A stretch of DNA of 64,000 bases from Ilumatobacteraceae bacterium (GCA_025463305.1 JAOBWK010000070.1:102530-166529), one strand, 5' to 3'; shown: positions 8,778-17,098, numbered from the stretch's first letter. Numbers and translations: made by a program. The notes: generated by a model from the letters alone, not told the origin.

Positions 8778-9514
8778 GCAGGTACCTCCGGGAGGGTTTC
8801 CTGCGAGACGATCCGCCATGGATCTTCGCTTGGACCGACGCGAGCGAGGAGGAACCTGCCGCGAGCGTTGTTCCCGACCGCCGTCTGCGCTTCAACGTTC
8901 GCGACGAGCGAACCGGTCGAGTCGACGATCGTGCCGGCCTCGGCAGGACGCTGGATGACGGCCACCACAGTGACAAGAAGGGAAGCCTCGAGGGTGTCGC
9001 CGTCGAACTTCTCGATGCTTGCATTCAGCACGACGTACGGATCGGCGCCGACAACCTTCCAGCCCTTTGTCGCCAGGTCGCCAATCTGAGTGTTCAGTTG
9101 GTCTGCGCACTGGCTCTGGTCTCCGCACACCTCCGGGATGAGTGTCACGTCAGGACCGGCATACAGGCCCTGCCTCCGTTGCCCGAGGGTCTGAATCACG
9201 GAGATCCAGTCAATGGGGCCGCCACTCGTCGTCGTGGCCACGGTCGTGGACGGATCGGTGGCGGACGTCGGCGGCGGCGTCGTGGCCGCCCCGGTTGCCG
9301 GAACAGTTGTCGGTGGAGTCGGCGCGGAGGTGGAGGTGGATGTCGCGGCGGAGCCAGCAGTCGTCGTCGTCGTGGTGCTGCTCGCAGCAGCGGTCGTGGG
9401 GACAGCCGATGAAGCAGGTGAGCTGTTCGGCAGTTGGCTGTCGTTCGTATTGCCCTCGCTGCTGCATGCTGCGACGGTCAGAAGGACGGCAAGGACGATC
9501 GGGCGGTGGTTCAT
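8774..9514 (-). CDS. Lipoprotein of the pilus operon
   Basis: A 246-residue protein with a lipobox: the signal sequence VLAVLLTVAAC ends in a Cys at position 17. A low-complexity Thr/Ser/Ala/Pro linker covers about residues 25-98. The C-terminal 140 residues form a globular domain (WKVVGADPYVVLNASIEKF, LVTVVAVIQRP, WRIVSQETLPEVPA). It would be anchored on the outer face of the membrane with the domain projected through the wall. Start and stop both overlap neighbouring genes. Confidence 0.75.
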   Translation of the reverse strand: MNHRPIVLAVLLTVAACSSEGNTNDSQLPNSSPASSAVPTTAAASSTTTTTTAGSAATSTSTSAPTPPTTVPATGAATTPPPTSATDPSTTVATTTSGGPIDWISVIQTLGQRRQGLYAGPDVTLIPEVCGDQSQCADQLNTQIGDLATKGWKVVGADPYVVLNASIEKFDGDTLEASLLVTVVAVIQRPAEAGTIVDSTGSLVANVEAQTAVGNNARGRFLLARVGPSEDPWRIVSQETLPEVPA

Positions 9515-9936
9515 GGGTTGGCCTCTCGCGGTTGTCCGACGGCGCGGACGTGTACGACGAGGGGTTCGCCTCCCCCGAAGATGCGCAGGAGGCCGACGTC
9601 AACTGTTGCCGTCAGTTCCACGGTGACCTGATCGGCGTCCGCCACGATGACGACGTCAGTGACGCCGGGAAGGGCCTGCGCGGCGAGATTCTCTTCAGCC
9701 AGCGACTTGGCCAGCTGCGGGTCGAGCTTACGCTCGCCGGTCGCACGATAGGTCGCCTCGTCGAGAGCGTTTGCTCCCGCCTGAGCGGCTTGATCCGCAG
9801 CACCGGCGTACTCGCGGCGCGTCGAGAAACCGCTCCACAGGTCGAAGGTGATTGCTCCGAGAAAGAGAACGACCAGCACCATCCCGAGGGTCCACACGGT
9901 GATCGAGCCACGGTCGGCAACACGACGTCGATTCAT
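9511..9936 (-). CDS. TadG-like pilus assembly protein (Flp/Tad N-terminal type)
   Basis: A 141-residue protein that begins MNRRRVADRGSITVWTL, followed by a single membrane segment (VLVVLFLGAITFDLW). This is the pattern of Rv3660-type or TadG-like proteins of actinobacterial Tad loci, where DRGS/ERGS precedes the helix. The rest includes an Ala-rich helix (AGAADQAAQAGANALDE) and a beta-rich end. The gene overlaps its neighbours by four bases on each side. It is shorter than proteobacterial TadG, which carries a von Willebrand domain. Confidence 0.75.
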   Translation of the reverse strand: MNRRRVADRGSITVWTLGMVLVVLFLGAITFDLWSGFSTRREYAGAADQAAQAGANALDEATYRATGERKLDPQLAKSLAEENLAAQALPGVTDVVIVADADQVTVELTATVDVGLLRIFGGGEPLVVHVRAVGQPREANP

Positions 9937-10379
9937 GGCTGCACGTCGTCGGTGAGGCTGCGGTAGTCGTCGATACGGGCAGAGCTCGTTGCGGTCCAGG
10001 TGAACGATCCGATGGAACCGGCGAATGGGAGGTCGATGGCTGGGATGTCGACGGTGACTCGCGCGGTCACGGTGCATGCTCGGCACCACTCTCCGCTCAG
10101 CTCGATGGTGAGAGCTCCCGGAGCGAGCCCGTAGTTGGTAGCGGCCTGGGCGACGCTCGCTGCCGCGTCGGCGGCGCCGGCGACAGGGTCTGCCGCATTT
10201 GCGTAGATCGACGCCGCGTCCTTTGCGGCTGCACTGGCCACGGTCTGACGTTCCGGCCATTGCGGTATCAACATGACGATCATCGAGATTGGAAGCAAGA
10301 GCAACCCGACGGCGAGCGGCATCTCGATCGCAGCGGAGCCACGATCGCGGGCGATCCGAGAGCGACGGACGGTACTCAC
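9933..10379 (-). CDS. TadE/TadF-like pseudopilin
   Basis: The GTG at 10379 overlaps the preceding stop (GTGA). The 148-residue product has a basic start, then DRGSAAIEMPLAVGLLLLPISMIVML: a Gly-Ser-Ala-x-x-Glu pseudopilin-like site followed by one hydrophobic helix. The remaining part includes a CxxC (EWCRACTVT) and beta strands. TadE/TadF proteins are processed by the prepilin peptidase and are needed for Flp pilus assembly. The precise E or F assignment is not possible from sequence alone. Confidence 0.75.
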   Translation of the reverse strand: MSTVRRSRIARDRGSAAIEMPLAVGLLLLPISMIVMLIPQWPERQTVASAAAKDAASIYANAADPVAGAADAAASVAQAATNYGLAPGALTIELSGEWCRACTVTARVTVDIPAIDLPFAGSIGSFTWTATSSARIDDYRSLTDDVQP

Positions 10380-10798
10380 TGATTCTCCTTCATCGCCGAG
10401 GCCGTCAGAGTTGCGTCGTAGTCGGTGAGCGATCCGAACCAGCCGTCGAAGTGAACCTGTGCTGTCACGACGACGTGGTCGCCGGCATCTGTGCACGTCA
10501 CGTGAACGCCCTTGCCCATGTCGCCACCAAGCAGATCGGCCAACACGTTGGCGGCGCGCTCCTGGCACGTCTCCATGCTGTTCGGTGCCCGTGCTCCTGC
10601 GCGTGCGGCTTCGTCGAGCGCGGCGCGCGTGGTGCCCTTGCCGTACTGGAAGACGATGACTTGGATGATGCCGGTCAGGAGGATGAGCACGAACCCTGTG
10701 GCGAACACGAGCGCGATGAAGGTCGCTCCACTGTCGCCGTGGAAGCGACGCGTGTGCGGCCCAGTCTCCCTGCGGTCGGGTGCGCTCATGGGCCTCAC
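10376..10798 (-). CDS. TadE-like pseudopilin
   Basis: A 140-residue protein with GDSGATFIALVFATGFVLILLTGIIQ, a short basic leader followed by a membrane helix, then an Ala-rich helix (RAALDEAARAGARA) typical of TadE-like proteins. A Met at residue 4 (10789) is an alternative start. It lies just after the pilin gene. Confidence 0.75.
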   Translation of the reverse strand: MRPMSAPDRRETGPHTRRFHGDSGATFIALVFATGFVLILLTGIIQVIVFQYGKGTTRAALDEAARAGARAPNSMETCQERAANVLADLLGGDMGKGVHVTCTDAGDHVVVTAQVHFDGWFGSLTDYDATLTASAMKENQ

Positions 10799-10802
10799 GG
10801 GA

Positions 10803-11012
10803 TCAGACGCCGAGCTGGGTTCGTACGTAGTTGATGACGTCGAGGCCGAGCACTTGCAGTGCTGCGCCGATGGCGACGATCGCGACGACCGACATCGCGG
10901 CCCATGAGAGCACTTCGACCGTCGAGGCGCCGGCCTCGGATCGGACTCGGGCGCGAATGGCGGCGAGCATCAGATTCAGACGGCGAGTACGAGTGGTGGT
11001 TGTTGGGAACAT
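10803..11012 (-). CDS. Flp-type major pilin
   Basis: A 69-residue protein. After a basic leader it has EAGASTVEVLSWAAMSVVAIV: cleavage would follow Gly or Ala and leave a Glu near position +5, as in type IVb Flp pilins. One hydrophobic helix follows and then a short tail. Length and position between TadC and TadE fit the major pilin. There are 41 bases between it and TadC, the longest gap in the operon, which may allow separate expression of the pilin. Confidence 0.85.
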   Translation of the reverse strand: MFPTTTTRTRRLNLMLAAIRARVRSEAGASTVEVLSWAAMSVVAIVAIGAALQVLGLDVINYVRTQLGV

Positions 11013-11053
11013 GGCTGATCTCCTTGATTGGGTTGCGTTGGTTGACTGACTCC

Positions 11054-11980
11054 TCAGCGGCCGAAGACGATGTGTGGGATGGCGGCGGCAACGAACAAGA
11101 TCAAGATCGGGCCGATGACCAGAACGAGTGGCAGCGCCATTGCGGTCTCGCGTTTGGTCATCAACCTGCTCAGGTCCTCACGGCGTGATGCGCGCATGTC
11201 GTCGGCAAGCGCGAGCAGTGCGTCGGCGTCGCCGCCGGCCGTCCAGGTTGACGAGAGCACTCGGTAGAGCCGGGCTGCCGACGGTTCCGGCGTCGTCGAG
11301 GTCAACTGTTCGAAGACGAACGTGGCCGTGTTGCCTGCTCGTACCTGAGCGCTCGCCTCGGCGAGTTCGCTGACCACCTCGCCGTTGGCGCGTCGGACAA
11401 GGCGGTCAACCGCGCCAGCTGGGGTGTCTCCCGTGCGTAGGTAGATCGCGATCAGCTGGCAAACGGTGTACATCTCGGAGCGCATCCGCTCGCGCCGCTT
11501 CGTGATCATCTTGTCGACGCGGGCACGCCACCTCGTCGCTCCCCACAGTGCGGCGGCACCAGAGAGCAAGACAACCGTGCCGGCGCTCCGGCCAAGGAGG
11601 AGCCCAAAGAACGCTCCAGCCGCGAATGCGCCAACGGTGTAGGCGAGCTGTCGCGTGCGGTATTGCTCAGCGGTCATCGACAGGCCCGCCTGACGCAGCC
11701 GGAGTTCGGCCGATGTGGATGCTGACGCGTCAACGAGCCGGGCGAGACCTGCCGAAAGGCCGCGGACGAACGGCCCGAAAACGAGGGTGAAGCCAGCCTG
11801 CGACGAGTTCGGACCTTCATCGCCGCTCTCCGGGCGGATCGTGCCGAGGCGTCCTCGAAGGCCAGACGCATATGGCTGCACGCGTGAGGCCAGCGGCCTC
11901 GGCTGACGCACAAGGGCTCGCGCGAGACAACCGGCGGCGATCGCGCAGGCCGTGGCGCTGGTGACAACCCGAGGTTCCAT
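11054..11980 (-). CDS. TadC-like type II secretion F-family platform protein
   Basis: A 308-residue inner-membrane protein. It has N-terminal and central hydrophobic segments, the cytoplasmic T2SSF domain (RRERMRSEMYTVCQLIAIYLRTGDTPAGAVDRL, and DDMRASRREDLSRLMTKRETAMALP), and a final membrane helix pair (LVLVIGPILILFVAAAIPHIVF). It acts with TadB as the membrane platform on which the ATPase works. Its ATG overlaps the TadB stop (TGATG). Confidence 0.85.
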   Translation of the reverse strand: MEPRVVTSATACAIAAGCLARALVRQPRPLASRVQPYASGLRGRLGTIRPESGDEGPNSSQAGFTLVFGPFVRGLSAGLARLVDASASTSAELRLRQAGLSMTAEQYRTRQLAYTVGAFAAGAFFGLLLGRSAGTVVLLSGAAALWGATRWRARVDKMITKRRERMRSEMYTVCQLIAIYLRTGDTPAGAVDRLVRRANGEVVSELAEASAQVRAGNTATFVFEQLTSTTPEPSAARLYRVLSSTWTAGGDADALLALADDMRASRREDLSRLMTKRETAMALPLVLVIGPILILFVAAAIPHIVFGR

Positions 11981-12867
11981 CAGCGCTCACCGCCCCGGTG
12001 GACGAGCACGCGTTGTTCGGCCGGGATCCGACCGAGCAACGTGATCAACTTCCAGCCCCCGACTGCCATGCCGACTCCGATGGTGACGACGATCCATCCG
12101 CCGGTCGTTCGGTAAAACGACCGGTAGCTGGCATTCGCTGCGACGAGGAAGGCAAGCACCGCAAACGGGAGGATGACGGCGATCACTGCTTGAGAGCGCA
12201 TCTCCGTCTGGCCGGTGGCGATCTGCTCGACGAGCTGCAGGTCGCGTGTCACGTTGTCCGCCAAGGAACGAAGTACCGACATGATTACCTCCCGCCCGTG
12301 CTCATGCGCCGCAGCGAAGGCTTCGATGACGCGATCCGATACCGGATCTGCCAGTTCTGCTCGGGCGAGGTCAAGAGCCGTTGGCACGTCGAGCGCCGCC
12401 GAGTTCCTTTCATAGCGTTGCCATGTCGGCCGCAATGGGATCGGCCCGGACTCCCCTAACAAGCACAGCGAGCGATGCAGGGTCTGCCCGGCCGATAGGT
12501 GCGCGAGGACATCGCGGATCGCTTCCGGCCATGCTCCGCGACGCTCGGCGAGAACCTTGGCCTCGCGTCGCTCGAAGAACAGCTTCGGGGCGAGGCCGAT
12601 CGCGAGTGCGGGCGGAACGGCAAGTGATGCCGTACCGGTCAACGCATAGATCACGAATCCGACTCCGCAGACGGTGCCGAGCACGGTGATCCTGTAGCGG
12701 CCGGCGGAGATGCCGGCACTCGATTGATCGAGTCGTTGTTGCAGGGTAGATCGATGCCTGGCACGAACGCGTGGAGTTCGCGGAGCGCGCGGCCGGCGCC
12801 AGTCGAGGACTCCAGCGACGACCACATACGCATCGATGGCGGCCAGAAGCGCAATCAGGAGTCTCAC
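11980..12867 (-). CDS. TadB-like type II secretion F-family platform protein
   Basis: A 295-residue protein starting at GTG that overlaps the ATPase stop (GTGA). It has a leading membrane segment (LLIALLAAIDAYVVVAGVL), two more near residues 55-90, the T2SSF domain (EAIRDVLAHLSAGQTLHRSL ... ADNVTRDLQLVEQIATGQ) and C-terminal helices. It pairs with the TadC-like protein encoded next. Confidence 0.85.
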   Translation of the reverse strand: MRLLIALLAAIDAYVVVAGVLDWRRPRAPRTPRVRARHRSTLQQRLDQSSAGISAGRYRITVLGTVCGVGFVIYALTGTASLAVPPALAIGLAPKLFFERREAKVLAERRGAWPEAIRDVLAHLSAGQTLHRSLCLLGESGPIPLRPTWQRYERNSAALDVPTALDLARAELADPVSDRVIEAFAAAHEHGREVIMSVLRSLADNVTRDLQLVEQIATGQTEMRSQAVIAVILPFAVLAFLVAANASYRSFYRTTGGWIVVTIGVGMAVGGWKLITLLGRIPAEQRVLVHRGGER

Positions 12868-14198
12868 AGCAACACTGCCGATCCGTCAGCGAGATCGCGC
12901 ACGGTCACGCCCGCCGGGAGAGCGCGATTGAGGCGCCGCTCGAGATCGTCCGGCAAATGGTGACCGACGAATTCGAGCGGACGACCAAAGTCCTCGCGGA
13001 TGAAGAGCGGCTCGAGCACGAACTCGTCGTTGGAGATCTGTGCTGGGACTGCGCTGATCTCCATCACCTGGCGACGACGACTGCCGCCGATTGGAACGCG
13101 GTGCAACGGCTCAGCCTCGCAATGCACGACCAGATCGATCAACCTGGCAAAGGTCACGCGAACCACTCGCTCGGGGATGTTCTCGCCAGCCATCAGTGCC
13201 GCGGTGACGAGTGACTGCATGCCGAGTTGGGCCGAGTTCGCGTGCAGTGTTGTGAGGAACCCACAGCCGGCGTTACCTGCCTTCAACAGCTCGAACGCCT
13301 CTTCGCCGAGTGTCTCGCCGACCACGAGAAGTTGCGGGGCGAATTGCAAAGAACGACGCACCAGCGACCGGATGGTGTGGCCGCCGGCCTCCGGAGACCA
13401 TCGACCGCCCGGAAGATGTGCAGCGTCCAGTTCTCGCACCTCTTGCACGATGCGGGCGATCGTCGTGGCCGGTGTCACCCGAAGCAGAGCCGCAGCGATC
13501 GTCGACTTCCCGCTGCCCGGACCGCCTGTCACCAAGACGCCCGTCGGTGCCCGCTGGAATGCGGCGAGTACGTTCGCCGCTGCGGGGTTCAGCGAGCCGA
13601 GGTCGACGAGGTCGACGAGGTCGGTTCGATGGGCACGGTAGATGCGGAACGTGCCGTCGAGACAGTCGGCGACAGGTGGAATCGACACCGATGCACGCAC
13701 CTGGTTGCCCCATACCTGGTGCACGACGACAGGGTTCTCCAGATCGACTGCGACGCCCGCGTCTGCGAGGAGCCGCTGACAGATCGCAGTCAGCTCCGCT
13801 TCCGATGTCGGATCGCTATCGATCATCTGTCGGCCATCGCGCGTGAAGTACGTGATCACGTCCTTCTTGAAGCTCACCTCGTCAGCAAGGTCAGGGTTCA
13901 CGAAGAACTTCTCGAACGGGCCGGCACCTGTCAGCGACCGGACCAGTCGTTCCCCGATGTCATCGGGGTTCGAGAACCGAACGCCGTTGCCCGACTCTGC
14001 CGTGCGCTGGTAGCGCTCGACGTGCGCACGAACCAGTGTCGCGACCTCGGCGCGGTCGCGACTATCGATCTTCGATTGCGCGACCTCGTCGAGCACGGCG
14101 AGTCGCATCGCTTCGTAGGTGGAGGTGCCGCCATCATCGGAAGGACGCGAGCGGACGCCCGGGCCTTCGACGAGATGCAGGCTCGAGACCGCAGTCAC
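12864..14198 (-). CDS. TadA/CpaF-type pilus assembly ATPase
   Basis: A 444-residue cytoplasmic secretion ATPase. The Walker A is TGGPGSGKST, the Walker B region LLVVGETLGEEAFELL, and the His box GFLTTLHANSA, all in the expected order and spacing for the VirB11/PulE family. The N-terminal 150 residues match the CpaF all-helical region. The GTG at 14198 is chosen because it overlaps the upstream stop; a longer reading begins with unlikely Arg-rich sequence. It powers pilin extrusion through the TadB/TadC platform. Confidence 0.9.
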   Translation of the reverse strand: MTAVSSLHLVEGPGVRSRPSDDGGTSTYEAMRLAVLDEVAQSKIDSRDRAEVATLVRAHVERYQRTAESGNGVRFSNPDDIGERLVRSLTGAGPFEKFFVNPDLADEVSFKKDVITYFTRDGRQMIDSDPTSEAELTAICQRLLADAGVAVDLENPVVVHQVWGNQVRASVSIPPVADCLDGTFRIYRAHRTDLVDLVDLGSLNPAAANVLAAFQRAPTGVLVTGGPGSGKSTIAAALLRVTPATTIARIVQEVRELDAAHLPGGRWSPEAGGHTIRSLVRRSLQFAPQLLVVGETLGEEAFELLKAGNAGCGFLTTLHANSAQLGMQSLVTAALMAGENIPERVVRVTFARLIDLVVHCEAEPLHRVPIGGSRRRQVMEISAVPAQISNDEFVLEPLFIREDFGRPLEFVGHHLPDDLERRLNRALPAGVTVRDLADGSAVLL

Positions 14199-15385
14199 GA
14201 CGACACTTCGATCGACGCGAGCGCGAGCTGCCGCTCCGTCGCCTGCACGACCGCAGCGATCGACTTGGTGAACTTGCCCCGCTTGACGAGCGTGCCGTCC
14301 CATTCGGCGATACCGACGTGGCGGTCGAAGGGGATCTCCGAGATGTCGTCGATCAACGCGCCACCGATGTCGAAAAGCTGGAGCGCAGCGTCGGCCGCGG
14401 ATCGCTTGGCCTTTGGTGCCCTGTTGATGACGGTGAGCACCTTCGGCCGCGTGCCGGCGACGTCCGCAAGCCAGTCCAGATAGCGGAGCACTCCGCGTGG
14501 CGAGGGCTCTGCGCAGCCGACGATCGTGTCAGCCGCAGCCAAGACTCGCCGCGAGTTCCCGAAGCGGTCACCCCAACGCTGCAGATCCTCGATGAGCGGA
14601 CTGGTCGTGACGACGATCCGCTCCCATCGCGAGCGACAGGCGTCGAGGAGAGCAGCGACATCGTTACCGACCAGACGATCCCAGTCCCGCGGCGTCGGCA
14701 GACCCACGATGACGTCGAAAGCCGAATGGCCGACTCGATCCGCGAGCGCTGCGCTGACACCCGATGGTCCTTCGACGCGAACTCGATCAACGGCCGTGAG
14801 CAGATGTGGGTACACGCCGAGCCCGAGCCGGCGAGCGACACCGGGTGTTGTCTCGTTCGCGTCGATCAGGAGTGTCGCGAACCCTTCGGACGCCCATTCG
14901 GCTGCGAGTGCTATCGCGATCTCACGAGCACCAGACCCCGATGGGCCGCCAGCGGCAACGATCGCGCCGCGCTCACCATCGGGCAGCAGTTCGTCATTCG
15001 CATGTGCCTCGCCCTGGATGGGCAAACTCATGGGGCGCAGACGATCGAGCAAAAAGACGATGTCGTCGGACGGCATCGCCTCCTCGATCAGGTGAGTGAG
15101 GCCCAGCGAAGCGAGACGATCGCGTCCAACGCCTCCGTCGATGCGGTCGTACACCCCAACCAGTCGCAGACCGGCGCGCTCCGCCTCTTCGACAAATCGA
15201 GCGTTCAACCACGGCGTCGAGTCATCGATCAACAGCACATCCGCCGCCGCCTCGATTGCAGCGCGCTGATCACGCACGACCACCAGTTCGACCTCGTGGA
15301 CATGGTCAGCGATGAAGGAGTGCAAGCGCCCTGACCATGGGCGTGGCGACAGTACAACGCCGATCCGGAACAGCTCGACGCTCAT
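14195..15385 (-). CDS. TadZ/CpaE-like protein with a degenerate P-loop
   Basis: A 396-residue protein with a receiver-like first half (VLLIDDSTPWLN) and a MinD/ParA-like second half. The P-loop position reads AAGGPSGSGAREIA: both signature lysines of the deviant Walker A (K-GG-x-GK-T/S) are missing. Later motifs are TLLIDANETTPGVARRLGL and a conserved ...VINRAPK. TadZ/CpaE proteins position the pilus machine at the pole; some homologues are inactive ATPases. Its neighbours on both sides overlap it by four bases. Confidence 0.8.
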   Translation of the reverse strand: MSVELFRIGVVLSPRPWSGRLHSFIADHVHEVELVVVRDQRAAIEAAADVLLIDDSTPWLNARFVEEAERAGLRLVGVYDRIDGGVGRDRLASLGLTHLIEEAMPSDDIVFLLDRLRPMSLPIQGEAHANDELLPDGERGAIVAAGGPSGSGAREIAIALAAEWASEGFATLLIDANETTPGVARRLGLGVYPHLLTAVDRVRVEGPSGVSAALADRVGHSAFDVIVGLPTPRDWDRLVGNDVAALLDACRSRWERIVVTTSPLIEDLQRWGDRFGNSRRVLAAADTIVGCAEPSPRGVLRYLDWLADVAGTRPKVLTVINRAPKAKRSAADAALQLFDIGGALIDDISEIPFDRHVGIAEWDGTLVKRGKFTKSIAAVVQATERQLALASIEVSS

Positions 15386-16116
15386 CCCGCCGGCACCGAT
15401 GCGGTGGTGGCGGTTGCCTCGACGGGCGGAGCGCCCGTCGAGCGGACCACCGTGATCGTCCCAGCTTCGATTGCCGCGGCAAGGTCGAGTGCCTGAGCCG
15501 AGTCGACTTCGACCGAGATGACGAGATCGCCCGTTCGAAGACCTCCCGCCAGTCCGCCACCCTCCGTTCCGCTCGAACGTCCAACGACTGCGGCGTTCGT
15601 GAGGACGTATCGGGCGCCCGTCTTGGTCGTCTCGATGACATCGACCTGATCGCCGATCTGGATCTCCCCGTTGGCAGCCTGCCAGGTCTTCAGCGAGATC
15701 GACATCACGCGTTGGCCAGACGCAGTTCCCGATGCGCCGACTGCGGAGGATGTCAATGGCTCCCCCGACTGTAGGGTCCGAGTCGCCACCAGCGTCGTCG
15801 AACCAATGCGGCTGAACGGCACCAGCGAACTCGCAAACCCGGTGTTCGCCGGAACTTGCTCGCTCGTCACCATGTCAGGCGTGATCACTGCGCCGACGGC
15901 GATGCGCTCCCGAGCTACAGCCACCGTCATCATCTCCCGCCGGTCGCTAAGCAGCGAGGCCGCGAGTACAAACGCCAGCAGCGCTGCTACTAAGCCGATC
16001 ACGACGTTCAGCGTGAGTCGCTCCGATAGGGCCCTGCGACCAGGACGCCGGAGCGGCCGAAGGGACGGCGTGCTTGCTCGGTGACGTAGATGCGTCTCAG
16101 GTGCTACGACTGCCAT
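15382..16116 (-). CDS. CpaB/RcpC-like SAF-domain pilus protein
   Basis: The ATG at 16116 is preceded by GAGGT at good spacing, so it is preferred over the longer reading to 16134. The 244-residue product has a membrane anchor near residues 36-55 (LNVVIGLVAALLAFVLAASLL), a SAF domain (VAVARERIAVGAVITPDMV, TRTLQSGEPLTSSAVG) and a second beta domain (GDQVDVIETT, AALEAG-like VVRSTGAPP). CpaB binds wall polymers and supports Flp pilus assembly. First main gene of the operon. Confidence 0.85.
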   Translation of the reverse strand: MAVVAPETHLRHRASTPSLRPLRRPGRRALSERLTLNVVIGLVAALLAFVLAASLLSDRREMMTVAVARERIAVGAVITPDMVTSEQVPANTGFASSLVPFSRIGSTTLVATRTLQSGEPLTSSAVGASGTASGQRVMSISLKTWQAANGEIQIGDQVDVIETTKTGARYVLTNAAVVGRSSGTEGGGLAGGLRTGDLVISVEVDSAQALDLAAAIEAGTITVVRSTGAPPVEATATTASVPAG

Positions 16117-16231
16117 GAGGGTCACCTCGTCCATTTCGGAACGAGACCCAGAGATGGCCTTTCGATGCCGTTGAGCAGAACCCGCCGACCCGCGGCCCCA
16201 CCCAAATTCCGCTTTCGCTCGGACTGCCCAT
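16097..16231 (-). CDS. Possible small leader ORF of the pilus operon
   Basis: A 44-codon ORF with an ATG seven bases behind AAGGAG. The product begins MGSPSESGIW and is Gly/Ser/Arg-rich. It overlaps the CpaB start by 20 bases, as the operon's other genes overlap. I do not recognise it. It may be a real small protein, a translational leader for CpaB, or chance. Confidence 0.35.
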   Translation of the reverse strand: MGSPSESGIWVGPRVGGFCSTASKGHLWVSFRNGRGDPHGSRST

Positions 16232-16440
16232 GATGGGACTCCTTGCTTCTGGAAGTTTGGATTGGAGACTTCAGCGTTCCCCCCGCAGCACCATCTGTCA
16301 AGGGGTCTGCGATATTGGTTGCTTCATCGCAAGCGGTCAAGGTTGACGAATGGAGCCCACTGGGCGCACGATGAACCGGCAATATCGCCGCGAACGCATA
16401 CGAGCGGCCAGTCGAAATCGTCGAGTACAGAGGAGGGCTC
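16232..16440. other. Intergenic region ahead of the pilus operon
   Basis: This 209-base stretch separates the divergent pilus operon and the RHH gene. Any promoter of the pilus operon not provided by motif copy C would lie here. I see no convincing -35/-10 pair and no gene. AGGAGG at 16431-16436 belongs to the RHH gene. Confidence 0.4.
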
Positions 16441-16665
16441 ATGTCGCCTCCCACCAAGTCAGCGGGCGCTGAACCGATGGCGCAGACCACCGTGCGCTTC
16501 CCACGCGCGTTGCTCAGGCAAGCCCGAATACGCGCCGCGACGGATGAACTTACGCTCCAGGCGCTGCTCATCGTGGCACTCGATGCTGAACTCGCGCGTC
16601 GGGACAAGGCCGACACGCGCCGCGCCATCCAACGCTCAGGTCGCGGACCAACCGCGCATCGATAG
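16441..16665 (+). CDS. Ribbon-helix-helix (CopG/Arc-type) small regulator
   Basis: A 74-residue protein with AGGAGG four bases before its ATG. Residues about 14-52 fit the RHH pattern: a beta strand (QTTVRFPRALL), helix (RQARIRAATDE), turn and second helix (TLQALLIVALDAELARR). Such proteins bind short dyads as dimers and act as antitoxins or autorepressors. No toxin gene is adjacent. It is divergent from the pilus operon and ends 12 bases before motif copy C, so it is a candidate regulator of one or both. Confidence 0.65.
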   Translation: MSPPTKSAGAEPMAQTTVRFPRALLRQARIRAATDELTLQALLIVALDAELARRDKADTRRAIQRSGRGPTAHR

Positions 16666-16677
16666 TGCCTCACACAG

Positions 16678-16708
16678 ACACATGCCTCTCGAATCGCGAT
16701 TTCGTGAC
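16678..16708 (-). promoter_or_regulatory. 31-bp element motif, copy C
   Basis: Read on the minus strand it begins GTCACGAAA, contains GAAATCGCGATTCG and ends AGGCATGTGT. It sits between the RHH gene (ends 16665) and the HTH gene (starts 16778) and points leftward, towards the pilus operon about 450-560 bases away. If it is a promoter, its transcript would be antisense to the RHH gene before entering the pilus operon. If it is an operator, it could equally control the HTH gene, 70 bases to its right. Confidence 0.6.
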
Positions 16709-16777
16709 GCACGCGTTGCTGAAAGTATTTTGGTCTGTCGGCCCGGGCCGGAGTCAGGCAGCTGGCATGATGTGCGG

Positions 16778-17098
16778 GTGACCGAGCGGCCAACGAATCG
16801 GCAACTCGAGCACCGCTACCGCCGCCTGAAGAGCGTTCCAGCGTTGGCAGAAGAGCTCGGTATCGCCTTCGAGACGGCGCGCCGCTGGCTCATCGAAGCA
16901 GGCGTGGAGATGCAGTCAAAGGGTCGCCCTAGCAAGAAGGCTCAGAAGCTCGACCCCGTGGTGCTCGCGACGCGTTACGCAGCCGGCGAGAGCATCGCCA
17001 CCATCGGTGAGGCGTTCGGAGTCAGCCCAGCAACTGTGAGAGCCCGACTGATCGACGCTGGAGTCGAGCTCCGCCCACGCCGCGGGTGGAGCTACTGA
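16778..17098 (+). CDS. Small regulator with two tandem helix-turn-helix motifs
   Basis: A 106-residue protein read from GTG at 16778 (another GTG lies at 16772). It holds two similar HTH units: VPALAEELGIAFETARRWL with IEAGVE, and ESIATIGEAFGVSPATVRARL with IDAGVE. Both resemble the Hin/resolvase-type HTH, and both end in the same (I)xAGVE, so the gene may have arisen by internal duplication. A linker with KGRPSKKA connects them. It is a candidate for binding the element's 31-bp dyad. Confidence 0.7.
   Translation: MTERPTNRQLEHRYRRLKSVPALAEELGIAFETARRWLIEAGVEMQSKGRPSKKAQKLDPVVLATRYAAGESIATIGEAFGVSPATVRARLIDAGVELRPRRGWSY

Noticed and set aside
9213..9412. Plus-strand Val/Ala-rich frames opposite the lipoprotein linker
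   Set aside because: They mirror the Thr/Ser-rich low-complexity linker of the real lipoprotein gene.
16262..16777. A 172-codon N-terminal extension of the tandem-HTH protein
   Set aside because: It would run through the RHH gene and motif C, and its sequence is low-quality; GTG 16778 gives the intact HTH protein.
16122..16793. A 223-codon minus-strand open frame upstream of cpaB
   Set aside because: It overlaps the RHH gene, motif copy C and the cpaB start in another frame, and its sequence is Arg/Ser-rich without any domain pattern; it is a GC-driven shadow.
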